A stretch of 64,000 bases of DNA from Arthrobacter sp. AL12 (GCF_029960645.1 NZ_JASBQY010000003.1:1-64000), one strand, 5' to 3'. Shown: positions 34,612 to 42,785, counted from the first letter of the stretch. Translations and numbers: made by a program. The notes: a model not told the origin generated them from the sequence alone.

Positions 34612-35536
34612 ACCAACGTCCCTGGCGGAGCCCGCCGAGACCCGCCACATCACCGCGGCCCTGACTAGGTCCTCCACCGGCCCGGCCGACCTGCGCGAGC
34701 TCGAGGCGGGGCTGGATTCGCTGCAGTCCGACGCCGTGCGCAAGGTCCGCGTCGACTGGAGCCGGGTCCTGCTGCCGGTGGCCGCGCTGGCGGTGCTCGT
34801 TATTGTCTGGCAGCTCTATGTGTCCCTGGGCTTCAAACGGCAGGACCTGGTGCCCGGACCGCTGGATGTGCTGGGCCAGCTGGGAACCCTGTGGGCGGAC
34901 GGGAAGCTGCAGGAAGCGGTGTGGACCTCGCTGCAGCGCGGGCTCGTCGGTTTCCTGATCAGTGTGGCGGTCGCGACCCCGGTCGGGCTGCTGCTCGCCC
35001 AGGTTGCGCCGCTGCGCCGCGCGTTCGGCCCGCTGATCTCCGGGTTGCAGGTGCTGCCGTCCGTGGCGTGGGTGCCGGCGGCGATCATCTGGTTCGGCCT
35101 GACCGACGCCACCGTGTACTTCGTGGTGTTCATGGGTGCCATCCCCTCGATCATCAACGGGCTGATCTCCGGCGTGGACCAGATCCCGCCGCAGTACCGC
35201 AGTGTCGGGAAAGTCCTGGGCGCCTCCCGGATGCAGCTGGCCCTGCAGATCATCCTGCCCGCCGCGCTGCCGGGTTACCTGGGCGGACTCAAGCAGGGCT
35301 GGGCTTTCTCCTGGCGCTCGCTGATGGCCGCGGAAATCATCGCGGTCGGCGGCACCATCGGCTTCGGCCTCGGCTCGCTCCTGGACCAGGGCCGGGTGCT
35401 GTCCGACATGACCACCGTGATGGCCGCGATCCTGCTGATCCTCGCCGTCGGCATCCTGATCGAACTGCTGTTCTTCGCCCCGATCGAAAAGCGCCTGCTC
35501 CGCCGTCGTGGCCTCCTCGCAGGCAGCACCCGCTAA
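34601..35536 (+). CDS. ABC transporter permease, sulfonate/nitrate type
   Basis: A 311-residue permease (SsuC type) with about six helices after a hydrophilic N-terminus of roughly 55 residues. Features: LLLPVAALAVLVIVWQLYV-like first helix, the LQVLPSVAWVPAAIIWFGLT segment typical of the subfamily, and the EAA-like loop GKVLGASRMQLALQIILPAA. ATG 34601 overlaps the ATPase stop. Last gene of the operon; a palindromic repeat of the CAACGCGGGGTCA family follows 16 bp after the stop and may end transcription. Confidence 0.92.
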   Translation: MPNKPTSLAEPAETRHITAALTRSSTGPADLRELEAGLDSLQSDAVRKVRVDWSRVLLPVAALAVLVIVWQLYVSLGFKRQDLVPGPLDVLGQLGTLWADGKLQEAVWTSLQRGLVGFLISVAVATPVGLLLAQVAPLRRAFGPLISGLQVLPSVAWVPAAIIWFGLTDATVYFVVFMGAIPSIINGLISGVDQIPPQYRSVGKVLGASRMQLALQIILPAALPGYLGGLKQGWAFSWRSLMAAEIIAVGGTIGFGLGSLLDQGRVLSDMTTVMAAILLILAVGILIELLFFAPIEKRLLRRRGLLAGSTR

Positions 35537-35552
35537 CCACCCACCCCCACCA

Positions 35553-35619
35553 AGCAACGCGGGGTCACCTTCGGCCCATTAATCCCCGGTTTATGGGCCG
35601 TGAGTAACCCCGCGTTGCT
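35553..35619. repeat. CAACGCGGGGTCA palindrome, copy 1
   Basis: AGCAACGCGGGGTCAC at the left and GTAACCCCGCGTTGCT at the right form the outer stem; GGCCCAT and ATGGGCC form an inner stem. Located after the sulfonate permease gene. Three more copies occur at 39781, 45003 and 48858, always downstream of a gene, so a terminator or repeated extragenic palindrome role is likely. Confidence 0.85.
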
Positions 35620-35728
35620 GTTGTGTGCGCTGATGGGCGGCCCGCAGCCACGCTTCGGCCGGCGCGGCCGATCCAGCCCAGTTCGGAGGCGACAGCCTGC
35701 GTGACGCGGTGTCTGGCAGACTGACGGG

Positions 35729-36208
35729 ATGACCGTGAGCTTCGTCTGCCGCACCGAATCCGTTCTGCCGAGGGAGCAGCTGTTCGACCGGGCGCGCAGC
35801 ATCGACGCGCACTTGGCGACGATGGCCGCCTCGGGAGAGCGTGCCGTGGCCGGGGTAACCGAAGGACTCATCAGCGCCGGCGAGGAAGTGACGTGGCGGG
35901 CCCGGCACTTCGGCGTCCACCTGACCATGACCAGCCGCGTGAGCTGTCTCGACTACCCGGCCTCCTTTGTGGACGAGCAACTGAAGGGCCCCTTTAAGGC
36001 ATTCCGCCACGTCCACGAGTTCGCGGCAAACGATGCCGGCTCGGTCATGACGGACCGGGTCGAATTCACGGCACCTTTTGGACCTGTGGGCTGGATCGTC
36101 GAGCGGGTCGTCCTGCGCCGCTATCTGGAACGGCTCATTGCCGGGCGCGGGGCCCTCCTCGCGGTGCCTTGCCCGGACCCCGGGACCGGCCTACACTCGC
36201 GGCTATAG
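35729..36208 (+). CDS. SRPBCC-fold (cyclase/dehydrase-like) protein
   Basis: A 159-residue cytoplasmic protein with the helix-grip pattern of the START/SRPBCC superfamily: initial SVLPREQLFDRARSIDAHL, central EEVTWRARHFGVHLTMTSRV, and the C-terminal half FKAFRHVHEFAAND, MTDRVEFTAPFGPVGWIVER, LRRYLERLIAGR. Related proteins bind hydrophobic ligands; none of them is clearly catalytic. The gene stands alone, 42 bp before the monooxygenase-like gene, and may share its transcript. No ligand can be suggested. Confidence 0.72.
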   Translation: MTVSFVCRTESVLPREQLFDRARSIDAHLATMAASGERAVAGVTEGLISAGEEVTWRARHFGVHLTMTSRVSCLDYPASFVDEQLKGPFKAFRHVHEFAANDAGSVMTDRVEFTAPFGPVGWIVERVVLRRYLERLIAGRGALLAVPCPDPGTGLHSRL

Positions 36209-36250
36209 GCCGGGTTCCGGCCGATCCCGCCCAATTCTGAGGAGACAGCC

Positions 36251-36547
36251 GTGGCGCCAAAATATGGAGTGCTGGCACTGGTCGAAGCCAAACCGGGGAA
36301 GGCACAGGACGTCTGGGACTTCCTCAACGGCGGCCGGGAGATCGTTCTGACGGAGCCCGGCACCCGGACCTGGTACGCCTTCCGGGTCAACGAGAACACC
36401 TTCGGCATCTTCGACACCTTCGACACCGAGGAGGACCGGCAGGCCCACCTCAACGGCGCCATCCCCGCCGCCCTCGGCCAGCACGGGCCCGAGCTGCTGG
36501 CCAAGGACCCCGACATCAAACTGATTGAGCTCATCGCGGTGAAATAG
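36251..36547 (+). CDS. antibiotic-biosynthesis-monooxygenase (ABM)-like protein
   Basis: A 98-residue ferredoxin-like dimeric alpha+beta barrel protein of the ABM/quinol monooxygenase-like group. Pattern: YGVLALVEAKPGKAQDVWDF, TEPGTRTWYAFRVNENTFGI, FDTFDTEEDRQAHLNGAIPA, LLAKDPDIKLIELIAVK. Family members act as cofactor-free oxygenases or small binding proteins. GTG 36251 has GAGG about 8 nt upstream. It follows the SRPBCC gene in the same direction; a palindrome of the GGGGGCACTTT type follows downstream. Confidence 0.75.
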   Translation: MAPKYGVLALVEAKPGKAQDVWDFLNGGREIVLTEPGTRTWYAFRVNENTFGIFDTFDTEEDRQAHLNGAIPAALGQHGPELLAKDPDIKLIELIAVK

Positions 36548-36582
36548 GCGCCGGGCCGCCCGGCCGCCTGCCACCTCGCCTG

Positions 36583-36766
36583 CCGTCCGGGGGCACATTG
36601 ACGCGGAGACCCCGTCATTTGGGCCGGAAGTGGCGGTTTCGGCCGTCAAAGTGCCCCCGGACGGCGGCAGAGTGCGCGTCAAACCCAGCCACCTCCCGGG
36701 CCGCAGCCTGAGCGCAGGGTGCGCGTCAAACCGGGCCACCTCCCGGGCCGCAGCCTGAAGGCGAAC
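36583..36766. repeat. GGGGGCACTTT palindrome and 47-bp direct repeat
   Basis: Inverted arms CCGTCCGGGGGCACATTGAC (from 36583) and GTCAAAGTGCCCCCGGACGG (to 36664) pair with one mismatch. Directly after it, two copies of a 47-bp unit (36673-36719, 36720-36766) share GCGCGTCAAACC and CACCTCCCGGGCCGCAGCC. This fills most of the 300-bp gap before the siroheme synthase promoter; no gene is seen in it. Confidence 0.8.
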
Positions 36767-36772
36767 AACTGT

Positions 36773-36850
36773 GTGACGTGGCGTTACCCCGCGTGAACGG
36801 GTGTTTCCGCACCGTTGTTCCGGCCCATGACGCCGCCCTATCGTCGATGC
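36773..36850 (+). promoter_or_regulatory. leaderless sulfur-type promoter of siroheme synthase
   Basis: -35 TTGTTC (36815-36820), 18-bp spacer, -10 TATCGT (36839-36844), 6 nt, ATG 36851. GTGACG lies 78 nt and GTTTCCGCACC 48 nt upstream of the ATG, exactly as in the sir and sulfonate promoters. The adjacency of -10 and ATG also decides the start codon. Confidence 0.7.
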
Positions 36851-38170
36851 ATGGCAATTCAGGACATTTATCCCACGGCGCTGCGCCTCCTCGGCCGCCC
36901 CGTGCTGGTCGTCGGCGGCGGCCCGGTCGCCGCACGCCGCGCCAAGGGACTGCTCGACGCCGGCGCCCGGGTCACCGTCGTCGCGCCCCTGGCCTGCCCG
37001 GCACTGGCCGGCCTCGCCGACGCCGGGCTGCTCGCCTGGGAGCCCCGCACGTACCGCACGGCCGACGTCGACGGCGTCTGGTTCGTCCAGACCGCGACCG
37101 GCGATGCCGCCGTGGACGCGCAGGTATCGGCCGACGCCGAGGCGCAGCGCATCTGGTGCGTCAACGCGTCCGACCACGAAGCCTCCGCCGCCTGGACGCC
37201 CGCCGTCGCCGTCGTCGATGACGTCAAGATCGCCGTGAACGCCGGGGGAGACCCGCGCCGCGCCATGGCCCTGCGGGACGCCGTCGCCACCGCCCTGGAA
37301 ACCGGGGACCTGCCGCTGCGCCGGCACCGCGTTTCCGGCGCCGGTGCAACCGCAACCCCCGGCACCGTCGCGCTCGTTGGCGGCGGCCCCGGGGACTCCG
37401 GGCTCATCACCGTCCGCGGCCGGCGGCTGCTGGGCCAGGCCGACGTCGTCGTCGCGGACCGCCTGGGCCCGCGCGAACTCCTCAACGAACTGGCCCCCGA
37501 TGTGCGCGTGATCGAGGTCGGCAAAACCCCCGGCCACCACCCCGTCCCGCAGGCGGAGATCAACCGGATCCTCGTCGACGAGGCCCTGCAGGGACACCGC
37601 GTGGTCCGGCTCAAGGGCGGTGACCCGTACGTCCTGGGCCGCGGCGGCGAGGAAGCCGAGTTCTGCCGGCAGCACGGCGTCGAGGTTGAAGTGGTCTCCG
37701 GCGTCACCTCCGCCATCTCGGTCCCGGCCGCGGCCGGCATCCCGGTCACCCACCGCGGCCTGGCCAAGGGCTTCAGCGTCGTCACCGGCCACGAAGAGCT
37801 CGCCGAAGTCCCGGCCCGGGCCGACCACACCGTGATCCTGCTCATGGGCGTGGGCCAACTGCGCGATTCCGCGGCCTCGCTGGGACGCGCCGGTTTGCCA
37901 GCGGGGACGCCGGTTGGCATCGTAGAGAATGGTTATCTGCCGAACCAGCGGGTGACCATCGGAACGCTCGGGACTATCGCGGACCAGGCGGAGGCGGCAG
38001 GCGTCGCGAACCCCGCCGTGATCGTGATCGGTGACGTGGTCCGCGTCAGCCCGTTCGCGCCGTCGCACTTCAGGACCGCGGACTACAGCACCACCTCCCC
38101 GAATGCGCCCCGCACGCCCCGCACCACCAAGTCCACCAGCACCACCGAGACCCGCGTACTGACCCCCTAA
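36851..38170 (+). CDS. cobA: siroheme synthase: precorrin-2 dehydrogenase fused to uroporphyrinogen-III methyltransferase
   Basis: A 439-residue cytoplasmic fusion. The N-terminal Rossmann part (GRPVLVVGGGPVAARRAKGL near residues 15-34, then NASDHEASAAWTPAVAVVDD) is a CysG-type precorrin-2 dehydrogenase. The SUMT domain from about residue 172 has VALVGGGPGDSGLITVRG, ADVVVADRLG, VRLKGGDPYVLGRGGEEAEF, VEVVSGVTSAISVPAAAGIP and HRGLAKGFSVVTGHE. It converts uroporphyrinogen III to sirohydrochlorin, with CbiX at 15.7 kb supplying the chelatase step. A Thr/Ser-rich tail of about 40 residues follows. ATG 36851 is set by the leaderless promoter; an in-frame ATG at 36815 lies inside the promoter. Confidence 0.92.
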   Translation: MAIQDIYPTALRLLGRPVLVVGGGPVAARRAKGLLDAGARVTVVAPLACPALAGLADAGLLAWEPRTYRTADVDGVWFVQTATGDAAVDAQVSADAEAQRIWCVNASDHEASAAWTPAVAVVDDVKIAVNAGGDPRRAMALRDAVATALETGDLPLRRHRVSGAGATATPGTVALVGGGPGDSGLITVRGRRLLGQADVVVADRLGPRELLNELAPDVRVIEVGKTPGHHPVPQAEINRILVDEALQGHRVVRLKGGDPYVLGRGGEEAEFCRQHGVEVEVVSGVTSAISVPAAAGIPVTHRGLAKGFSVVTGHEELAEVPARADHTVILLMGVGQLRDSAASLGRAGLPAGTPVGIVENGYLPNQRVTIGTLGTIADQAEAAGVANPAVIVIGDVVRVSPFAPSHFRTADYSTTSPNAPRTPRTTKSTSTTETRVLTP

Positions 38171-38180
38171 ACCCCGTCGA

Positions 38181-38230
38181 TTGCTCCATAACTGCCGTTA
38201 TCAAGCCCCAAAAGGGCAGTTGTGGAGCAA
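38181..38230. terminator. hairpin between siroheme synthase and fprA
   Basis: TTGCTCCATAACTGCC (38181-38196) and GGCAGTTGTGGAGCAA (38215-38230) pair over 16 bp with one mismatch. It lies 11 nt after the siroheme synthase stop and 30 nt before the fprA start, so it can act as a terminator or as a structured 5' leader of fprA. No long T-run follows. Confidence 0.6.
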
Positions 38231-38259
38231 CGGATGCAGAAGAACAAAGGAACACAGCC

Positions 38260-39732
38260 GTGTCAACGAACACCCCTGTAGGAACTGCTGCCCGCCCGCT
38301 GCGCATCGCCGTCGTCGGGTCCGGACCCGCCGGGGTGTACGCCGCGGACATCCTGACCAAGAGCGAGGCCGTCAAGAGCGGCGAACTCACGGTCAACATT
38401 GACCTGTTCGACCGCTACCCGGCGCCCTACGGACTGATCCGCTACGGCGTCGCCCCGGACCACCCGCGCATTAAGGGCATCGTCAACGCCCTGCACAAGG
38501 TCCTGGACCGCGGGGACATCCGCTTCTTCGGCAACGTCGACTACGGCACGGACCTCTCGCTCGAGGACCTCCGCACCCACTACGACGCCGTCATCTTCGC
38601 CACCGGCGCCATCAAGGACGCGGACCTGAACATCCCCGGCATCGAATTCGAGGGCTCCTTCGGCGGCGCCGACTTCGTCTCCTGGTACGACGGCCACCCG
38701 GACGTGTCCCGCGAATGGCCCCTGGGCGCCAGGGAAATCGCCGTGATCGGCAACGGCAACGTGGCCCTCGACGTCGCGCGGATGCTCTCCAAGCACGCCG
38801 ATGACCTCCTGGTCTCCGAAATCCCGGACAACGTCTACGCCGGCTTGAAGTCCTCGCCCGTCACGGACGTGCACGTCTTCGGCCGCCGCGGCCCCGCCCA
38901 GGTGAAGTTCACCCCGCTGGAGCTGCGCGAGCTGTCCCACTCCAAGGACGTGGACATCATCCTCTACGCGGAGGACTTCGAGTTCGACGCCGAATCGGAC
39001 CGGCAGATCCAGAGCAACAACCAGACCAAGACCATGGTCGGCACGCTCACCAACTGGATCGCCGAGCAGCCCGAGGATCTCGCCGAGCTCACTGCCTCCC
39101 GCCGCCTGCACCTGCACTTCCTGCACAGCCCGGTTGAGGTGTACGGGGACAATACCGGCGAAGCCGGTGCCCCCGGCCGCGTCGCCGGCATCAAGTTCGA
39201 GCGCACCGAACTGGACGGCACGGGCCGTGCCCGCGGCACCGGCGAGGTCGTCGACTACCCGGTCCAGGCCGTCTACCGCGCCATCGGCTACTTCGGCTCC
39301 TCGCTGCCCGAGGTCGAGTTCGACCACAGCAAGGGTGTGGTCCCGAACGACGGCGGCCGCGTCCTGGATTCGTCCGGCGCCCACGTCCCGGGCATCTACG
39401 CGACCGGCTGGATCAAGCGCGGCCCGGTCGGACTGATCGGGCACACCAAGGGTGATGCCCTGGAGACCGTGACCTACCTGCTCGAGGACCGCGCGAACCT
39501 GCCGCTGGCCGCGGCACCCGCCCCGGGCGCCGTCGTCGAGCTGCTGGAGAGCCGCGGCGTGCAGTACACCAGCTGGGAAGGCTGGCTTGCCCTGGACGCG
39601 CATGAGCGCGCCCTGGGCGAGAAGGCCAGCGCCGACGCCGGCACGGACGGCATCGTCCGCGAACGCATCAAGGTCGTTCCGCGCGAGGCGATGGTCCAGA
39701 TTTCCCGCGACGGAGTCGCCGCGGAGGTCTGA
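38260..39732 (+). CDS. fprA: ferredoxin-NADP reductase, FprA/adrenodoxin reductase type (1)
   Basis: A 490-residue FAD- and NADP-dependent reductase that passes electrons between NADPH and ferredoxin. FAD motif VVGSGPAGVYAADIL near residue 15; PAPYGLIRYGVAPDHPRIKG; NADP motif AVIGNGNVALDVARML near residue 162; FGRRGPAQVKFTPLELREL; YATGWIKRGPVGLIGHTKGD toward the C-terminus. GTG 38260 with AAAGGA 8 nt upstream. Placement after siroheme synthase suggests it supplies electrons to the ferredoxin-dependent sulfite reductase. A close paralogue is at 56839-58287. Confidence 0.93.
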   Translation: MSTNTPVGTAARPLRIAVVGSGPAGVYAADILTKSEAVKSGELTVNIDLFDRYPAPYGLIRYGVAPDHPRIKGIVNALHKVLDRGDIRFFGNVDYGTDLSLEDLRTHYDAVIFATGAIKDADLNIPGIEFEGSFGGADFVSWYDGHPDVSREWPLGAREIAVIGNGNVALDVARMLSKHADDLLVSEIPDNVYAGLKSSPVTDVHVFGRRGPAQVKFTPLELRELSHSKDVDIILYAEDFEFDAESDRQIQSNNQTKTMVGTLTNWIAEQPEDLAELTASRRLHLHFLHSPVEVYGDNTGEAGAPGRVAGIKFERTELDGTGRARGTGEVVDYPVQAVYRAIGYFGSSLPEVEFDHSKGVVPNDGGRVLDSSGAHVPGIYATGWIKRGPVGLIGHTKGDALETVTYLLEDRANLPLAAAPAPGAVVELLESRGVQYTSWEGWLALDAHERALGEKASADAGTDGIVRERIKVVPREAMVQISRDGVAAEV

Positions 39733-39780
39733 TCCGCCGCACCACGAGCACCGAGCACCACCCCCAGCACCACAACACAG

Positions 39781-39843
39781 CAACGCGGGGTCACCTCGCG
39801 CCCGTCCCGGAGGGGAATATGGGCGCGATGTGACCCCGCGTTG
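39781..39843. repeat. CAACGCGGGGTCA palindrome, copy 2
   Basis: Left arm CAACGCGGGGTCACCTCGCG (continuing CCC) and right arm GGGCGCGATGTGACCCCGCG (continuing TTG) pair over about 23 bp with few mismatches. It lies 48 bp after the fprA stop and is a likely transcript end. Confidence 0.85.
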
Positions 39844-39891
39844 TTTGGTGGGGTGGTGGAATGTGCGGGTTTGGTCAGTAGGCTTACTGTC

Positions 39892-40002
39892 ATGGATGAG
39901 CAGCACATGCCCGCAGCCCCCGGACCCGGAACCACGCGATCCGCAGCCCCCGGACCCGGAACCACGCCATCAGCAGCCCCCGGACCCGGAACCACCCGAT
40001 GA
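39892..40002 (+). CDS. small repeat ORF overlapping the topoisomerase start
   Basis: A 36-residue ORF starting MDEQHMPAAPGPGTT and made of three copies of a ten-residue unit, (P/S)AAPGPGTT(R/P) with the tenth residue varying. It is encoded by three tandem 30-bp repeats (39913-40002) and its TGA overlaps the ATG of topoisomerase IB (ATGA at 39999-40002). The exact overlap suggests coupling if it is translated; no clear Shine-Dalgarno is seen, so it may be only a repeat. Confidence 0.35.
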   Translation: MDEQHMPAAPGPGTTRSAAPGPGTTPSAAPGPGTTR

Positions 40003-41000
40003 GGCTCCGGCGCAGCAACGCATCCGGCCGCGGCTACCGCCGGGTCCCGGCCGGAACCGGCTTCAGCTACAAGGACCTGGACGGCTCCACCCTGCCGCCC
40101 GGGCCGGTGCGCGAGCGGCTGGAGAGCATCGGCATCCCGCCGGCGTGGACGGATGTCTGGATTGCGCCGTACGACAACGGGCACATCCAGGCCACCGGGC
40201 TCGACGCCGTCGGCCGCCGCCAGTACATCTACCACCCGGGCTGGCGCGAAAAGAAGGACCGGCTCAAGTTCGACCGTGCTCTCCAGCTCGCCGAAACCCT
40301 GCCCGCCGCGCGCCGGCTCGTCACCATGGACCTGCGCTCCGAAGGCCTCACCCGGGAGCGCGTGCTGGCCGCCGCGTTCAGGATGCTGGACAGCGGTTCG
40401 CTGCGGGTCGGCTCCGAGCGCTACACGAATGAGAACGGCAGCCACGGCCTCGCCACCCTGCTCTGCGCCCACATCGGCGTGCGCAAGGACGAGCTGCGGC
40501 TCAGCTTCCCCGCCAAGAGCGGCAAGAACTGGGAGTCGCGGATCCACGACGCCGACCTGGCCGGCGTCGTGCGCCAACTCAAGCGCCGCGGCGGCAACGC
40601 CCGGCTGCTGGCCTACAGGGACGGCCGGAGCTGGCGACCGGTGTCCAGCGCGGACATCAACGACTACGTCAAGGAGCGCACCGGCCAGGACTTCACGGCC
40701 AAGGACTTCCGCACCCTGCGGGGGACGGTGGCCGCGGCCGCGAGCCTGGCCAAGAGCGGCCCGCAGCCCAGAGTGGCCGCCCGGAAGAGGGCGGTGAGCC
40801 GGGCCATGCTGGACGCGTCCGATGTCCTCGGCAACACGCCGTCGATCGCCCGGAAGAGCTATGTGGATCCGCGGCTCCTGGACCACTTCTCGGCGGGGGA
40901 GACCATCGACCCGAAGCGGGTGGACTCCGCCGAATCCGAGGTCCGCGCCCTGCTGTACCAGGAGGGCGACGTCGTTCCGCTGCGGAAGGCCGCGGGGTAG
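39999..41000 (+). CDS. DNA topoisomerase IB (poxvirus type)
   Basis: A 333-residue eukaryote-like type IB topoisomerase that relaxes supercoils by nicking and rejoining one strand through a 3'-phosphotyrosine. Landmarks: GYRRVPAGTGFSYKDLDG, IPPAWTDVWIAPYDNGHIQA, TGLDAVGRRQYIYHPGWREK, RVGSERYTNENGSHGLATLL, the catalytic-domain AKDFRTLRGTV and the terminal IARKSYVDPRLLDHF with the active-site Tyr near residue 287. Bacterial members are common in actinobacteria and proteobacteria. ATG 39999 is consistent with the family's LRRS..GYRR start and overlaps the stop of the short repeat ORF. Confidence 0.92.
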   Translation: MRLRRSNASGRGYRRVPAGTGFSYKDLDGSTLPPGPVRERLESIGIPPAWTDVWIAPYDNGHIQATGLDAVGRRQYIYHPGWREKKDRLKFDRALQLAETLPAARRLVTMDLRSEGLTRERVLAAAFRMLDSGSLRVGSERYTNENGSHGLATLLCAHIGVRKDELRLSFPAKSGKNWESRIHDADLAGVVRQLKRRGGNARLLAYRDGRSWRPVSSADINDYVKERTGQDFTAKDFRTLRGTVAAAASLAKSGPQPRVAARKRAVSRAMLDASDVLGNTPSIARKSYVDPRLLDHFSAGETIDPKRVDSAESEVRALLYQEGDVVPLRKAAG

Positions 41001-41037
41001 CTGCCCGGACTGCCTCCGCCGGCCGGCCGGCGTCGGG

Positions 41038-42033
41038 CTACATCCGGCCGAAGCGTGCCCGGAGCAGCGCGAACAGCCCGTAGGCGATGAAGCCCGCGCC
41101 GATCGCCAGGAGCAGGGCGGGGCCAAACGGGTGGTCCTGCAGAGCCTTGAGGCTGCCGTCCAGTCCGGTGGAAGAACCGGGATCGTTGGTTGCAGCCGCG
41201 ATGACAAACAGCAGGCCAGTCAGGATCAGCGCCACCCCCTTGGCGATGTGGCCGGTGATGCCCAGGCCGCTGATCAGCCGGCCCCGGCGCATCCCCTCAA
41301 AATGGCGCAGCTCCGCCTTGAACTTCTTTCCCGCGCCCTTGACGATGAAGTACACGCCGATCCCGCTGACGGTCAGGCCCAGGCCGATCAGCGCCGGCAC
41401 CCCGAAGGGGCTGCGGACCAGGGCGGTGCTGAAGTCCCGGGTCGAGTCGCCCGAGTCGCCCCGGTTGCCCAGCGCGAAGCCCGCGAAGCTGAGCCCCACG
41501 CTGCCGTAGGCGATGCTGAGGAAGCCGGAGGACACAAGCTTCCCGAGCCGCTGCCGCCGCGGCAGGTGCCTGGCCCGCAGCGTCGCCTCGCTCAGCTGCC
41601 ACAGGGAGAGTCCGACGCAGGCAGTGAACCCCGCCCACATGACCGCCGGACCCCACGGGTTGGCCGCGAGCTGTTCGATCGCACCGGTCGGCTCGGCCTG
41701 GCCCGGGGCGCCTAGGACCAGCGCCACCGCAATCGCGCCGATCACGATGTGCAGCAGTGCCATCACGGCGAAGCCGGACCGGGCGACGACGTCGAGCGCC
41801 GCGCTGTCCGAGGCGGACTCCGCGGCGTCGGCAGCGCCGCCGGCGGCCGCCCCGAGTGCCTCGCCGAGGGTCTCGCCGCGCGTGGCGCCGCGCGTCGCGC
41901 CGGAAGTCTCACCGGACGTAGCGCCGCGCGTCGCGCCGGAAGTCTCACCGCGCGTGGCGCCGGCGGCCTCCCCAGGGGCTCCGCCGAGGGTTTCGCCGGA
42001 TGCTGGCTGGCCGTGTGGCCCCGGTGATTGCAT
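41038..42033 (-). CDS. DUF1206 membrane protein with N-terminal repeat region
   Basis: A 331-residue membrane protein with three pairs of helices, typical of DUF1206: ARSGFAVMALLHIVIGAIAV, LSIAYGSVGLSFAGFALG and ITGHIAKGVALILTGLLFVI each start a repeat. Function is unknown for the family. The first 70 residues are a Gly/Thr/Ala/Glu repeat (GATRGETSGATRGATSGETS) encoded by short tandem repeats. ATG 42033 is chosen because the extra codons upstream (to 42102) are Arg/Pro-rich and unlike the family. It converges with topoisomerase IB. Confidence 0.82.
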   Translation of the reverse strand: MQSPGPHGQPASGETLGGAPGEAAGATRGETSGATRGATSGETSGATRGATRGETLGEALGAAAGGAADAAESASDSAALDVVARSGFAVMALLHIVIGAIAVALVLGAPGQAEPTGAIEQLAANPWGPAVMWAGFTACVGLSLWQLSEATLRARHLPRRQRLGKLVSSGFLSIAYGSVGLSFAGFALGNRGDSGDSTRDFSTALVRSPFGVPALIGLGLTVSGIGVYFIVKGAGKKFKAELRHFEGMRRGRLISGLGITGHIAKGVALILTGLLFVIAAATNDPGSSTGLDGSLKALQDHPFGPALLLAIGAGFIAYGLFALLRARFGRM

Positions 42034-42170
42034 GCCGTCGAGTCTACGCAGGGGAGGGCGCGTCCCCGGAACTACCAAGTTTTTCCTAAGTGTGCTTACC
42101 ATAGCTCGGACGTGGCCTTTCGTGGGCGACGACTGTTCCGGTTTCGAACTCAGACGATAGGAAGCTCAAC

Positions 42171-42707
42171 ATGGCAGGAAATCTTGTTGCCCGATCCATC
42201 CACGACCTGACGGCGGGTGCCTGGTTCGGCGGTTCGCTGATGGGCGCCATCGGCCTGAACGGCGCGACGGCGGAAGCCAAGGATCCGGCCGAACGCACCC
42301 GGCTCTCGAGCCTGGGCTGGAAGAAGTGGGCCCCGGTCCAGACCGCGGCCTTCGGCGCGCACCTCATCTCCGGCCTCGCCATCATGTGGGAGAACAGGGG
42401 CCGGATGGCCAAGCAGGACGGCGTCACGCGCCTCAGCGTCATCAAGTCCATCGTCACCCTCGCCGGCGCCGGCGTGAGCCTGTACGCCGGGCTCCAGGGC
42501 GCCAAGGTGGACGAGCTGGCCGGCGAAGGCGCCAAGGGCGCCACCGAGCCCAAGCCCGGCGCCTCCGAGGAGCTCCGCTCCGCCCAGCAGCAGCTGAAGG
42601 TCCTGCAGTGGGCCATCCCGGTCTTCGCCGGCACCGTGATCGTCCTCGGCGCCAAGCACGGCGAAATGCAGCGTCCCAAGAACGTCTTCGCAGGCCTCGC
42701 CCGCTAA
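42171..42707 (+). CDS. hypothetical membrane protein
   Basis: A 178-residue protein starting MAGNLVARSIHDLTAGAWFG. It has membrane segments near the N-terminus (AWFGGSLMGAIGL), in the middle (VIKSIVTLAGAGVSLYAGLQ) and near the C-terminus (VLQWAIPVFAGTVIVLGA), separated by a charged region (SEELRSAQQQLK). I recognise similar proteins only as uncharacterised actinobacterial membrane proteins. The gene stands alone, divergent from the DUF1206 gene, and is followed by a clear terminator. Confidence 0.75.
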   Translation: MAGNLVARSIHDLTAGAWFGGSLMGAIGLNGATAEAKDPAERTRLSSLGWKKWAPVQTAAFGAHLISGLAIMWENRGRMAKQDGVTRLSVIKSIVTLAGAGVSLYAGLQGAKVDELAGEGAKGATEPKPGASEELRSAQQQLKVLQWAIPVFAGTVIVLGAKHGEMQRPKNVFAGLAR

Positions 42708-42785
42708 TCGCGCACGCGGCCGCACCCGCTGACCGCGGGACCCGGCCGCTGACCGCTGGTTAGCTGCAGGTCAGCCGCAACACGA

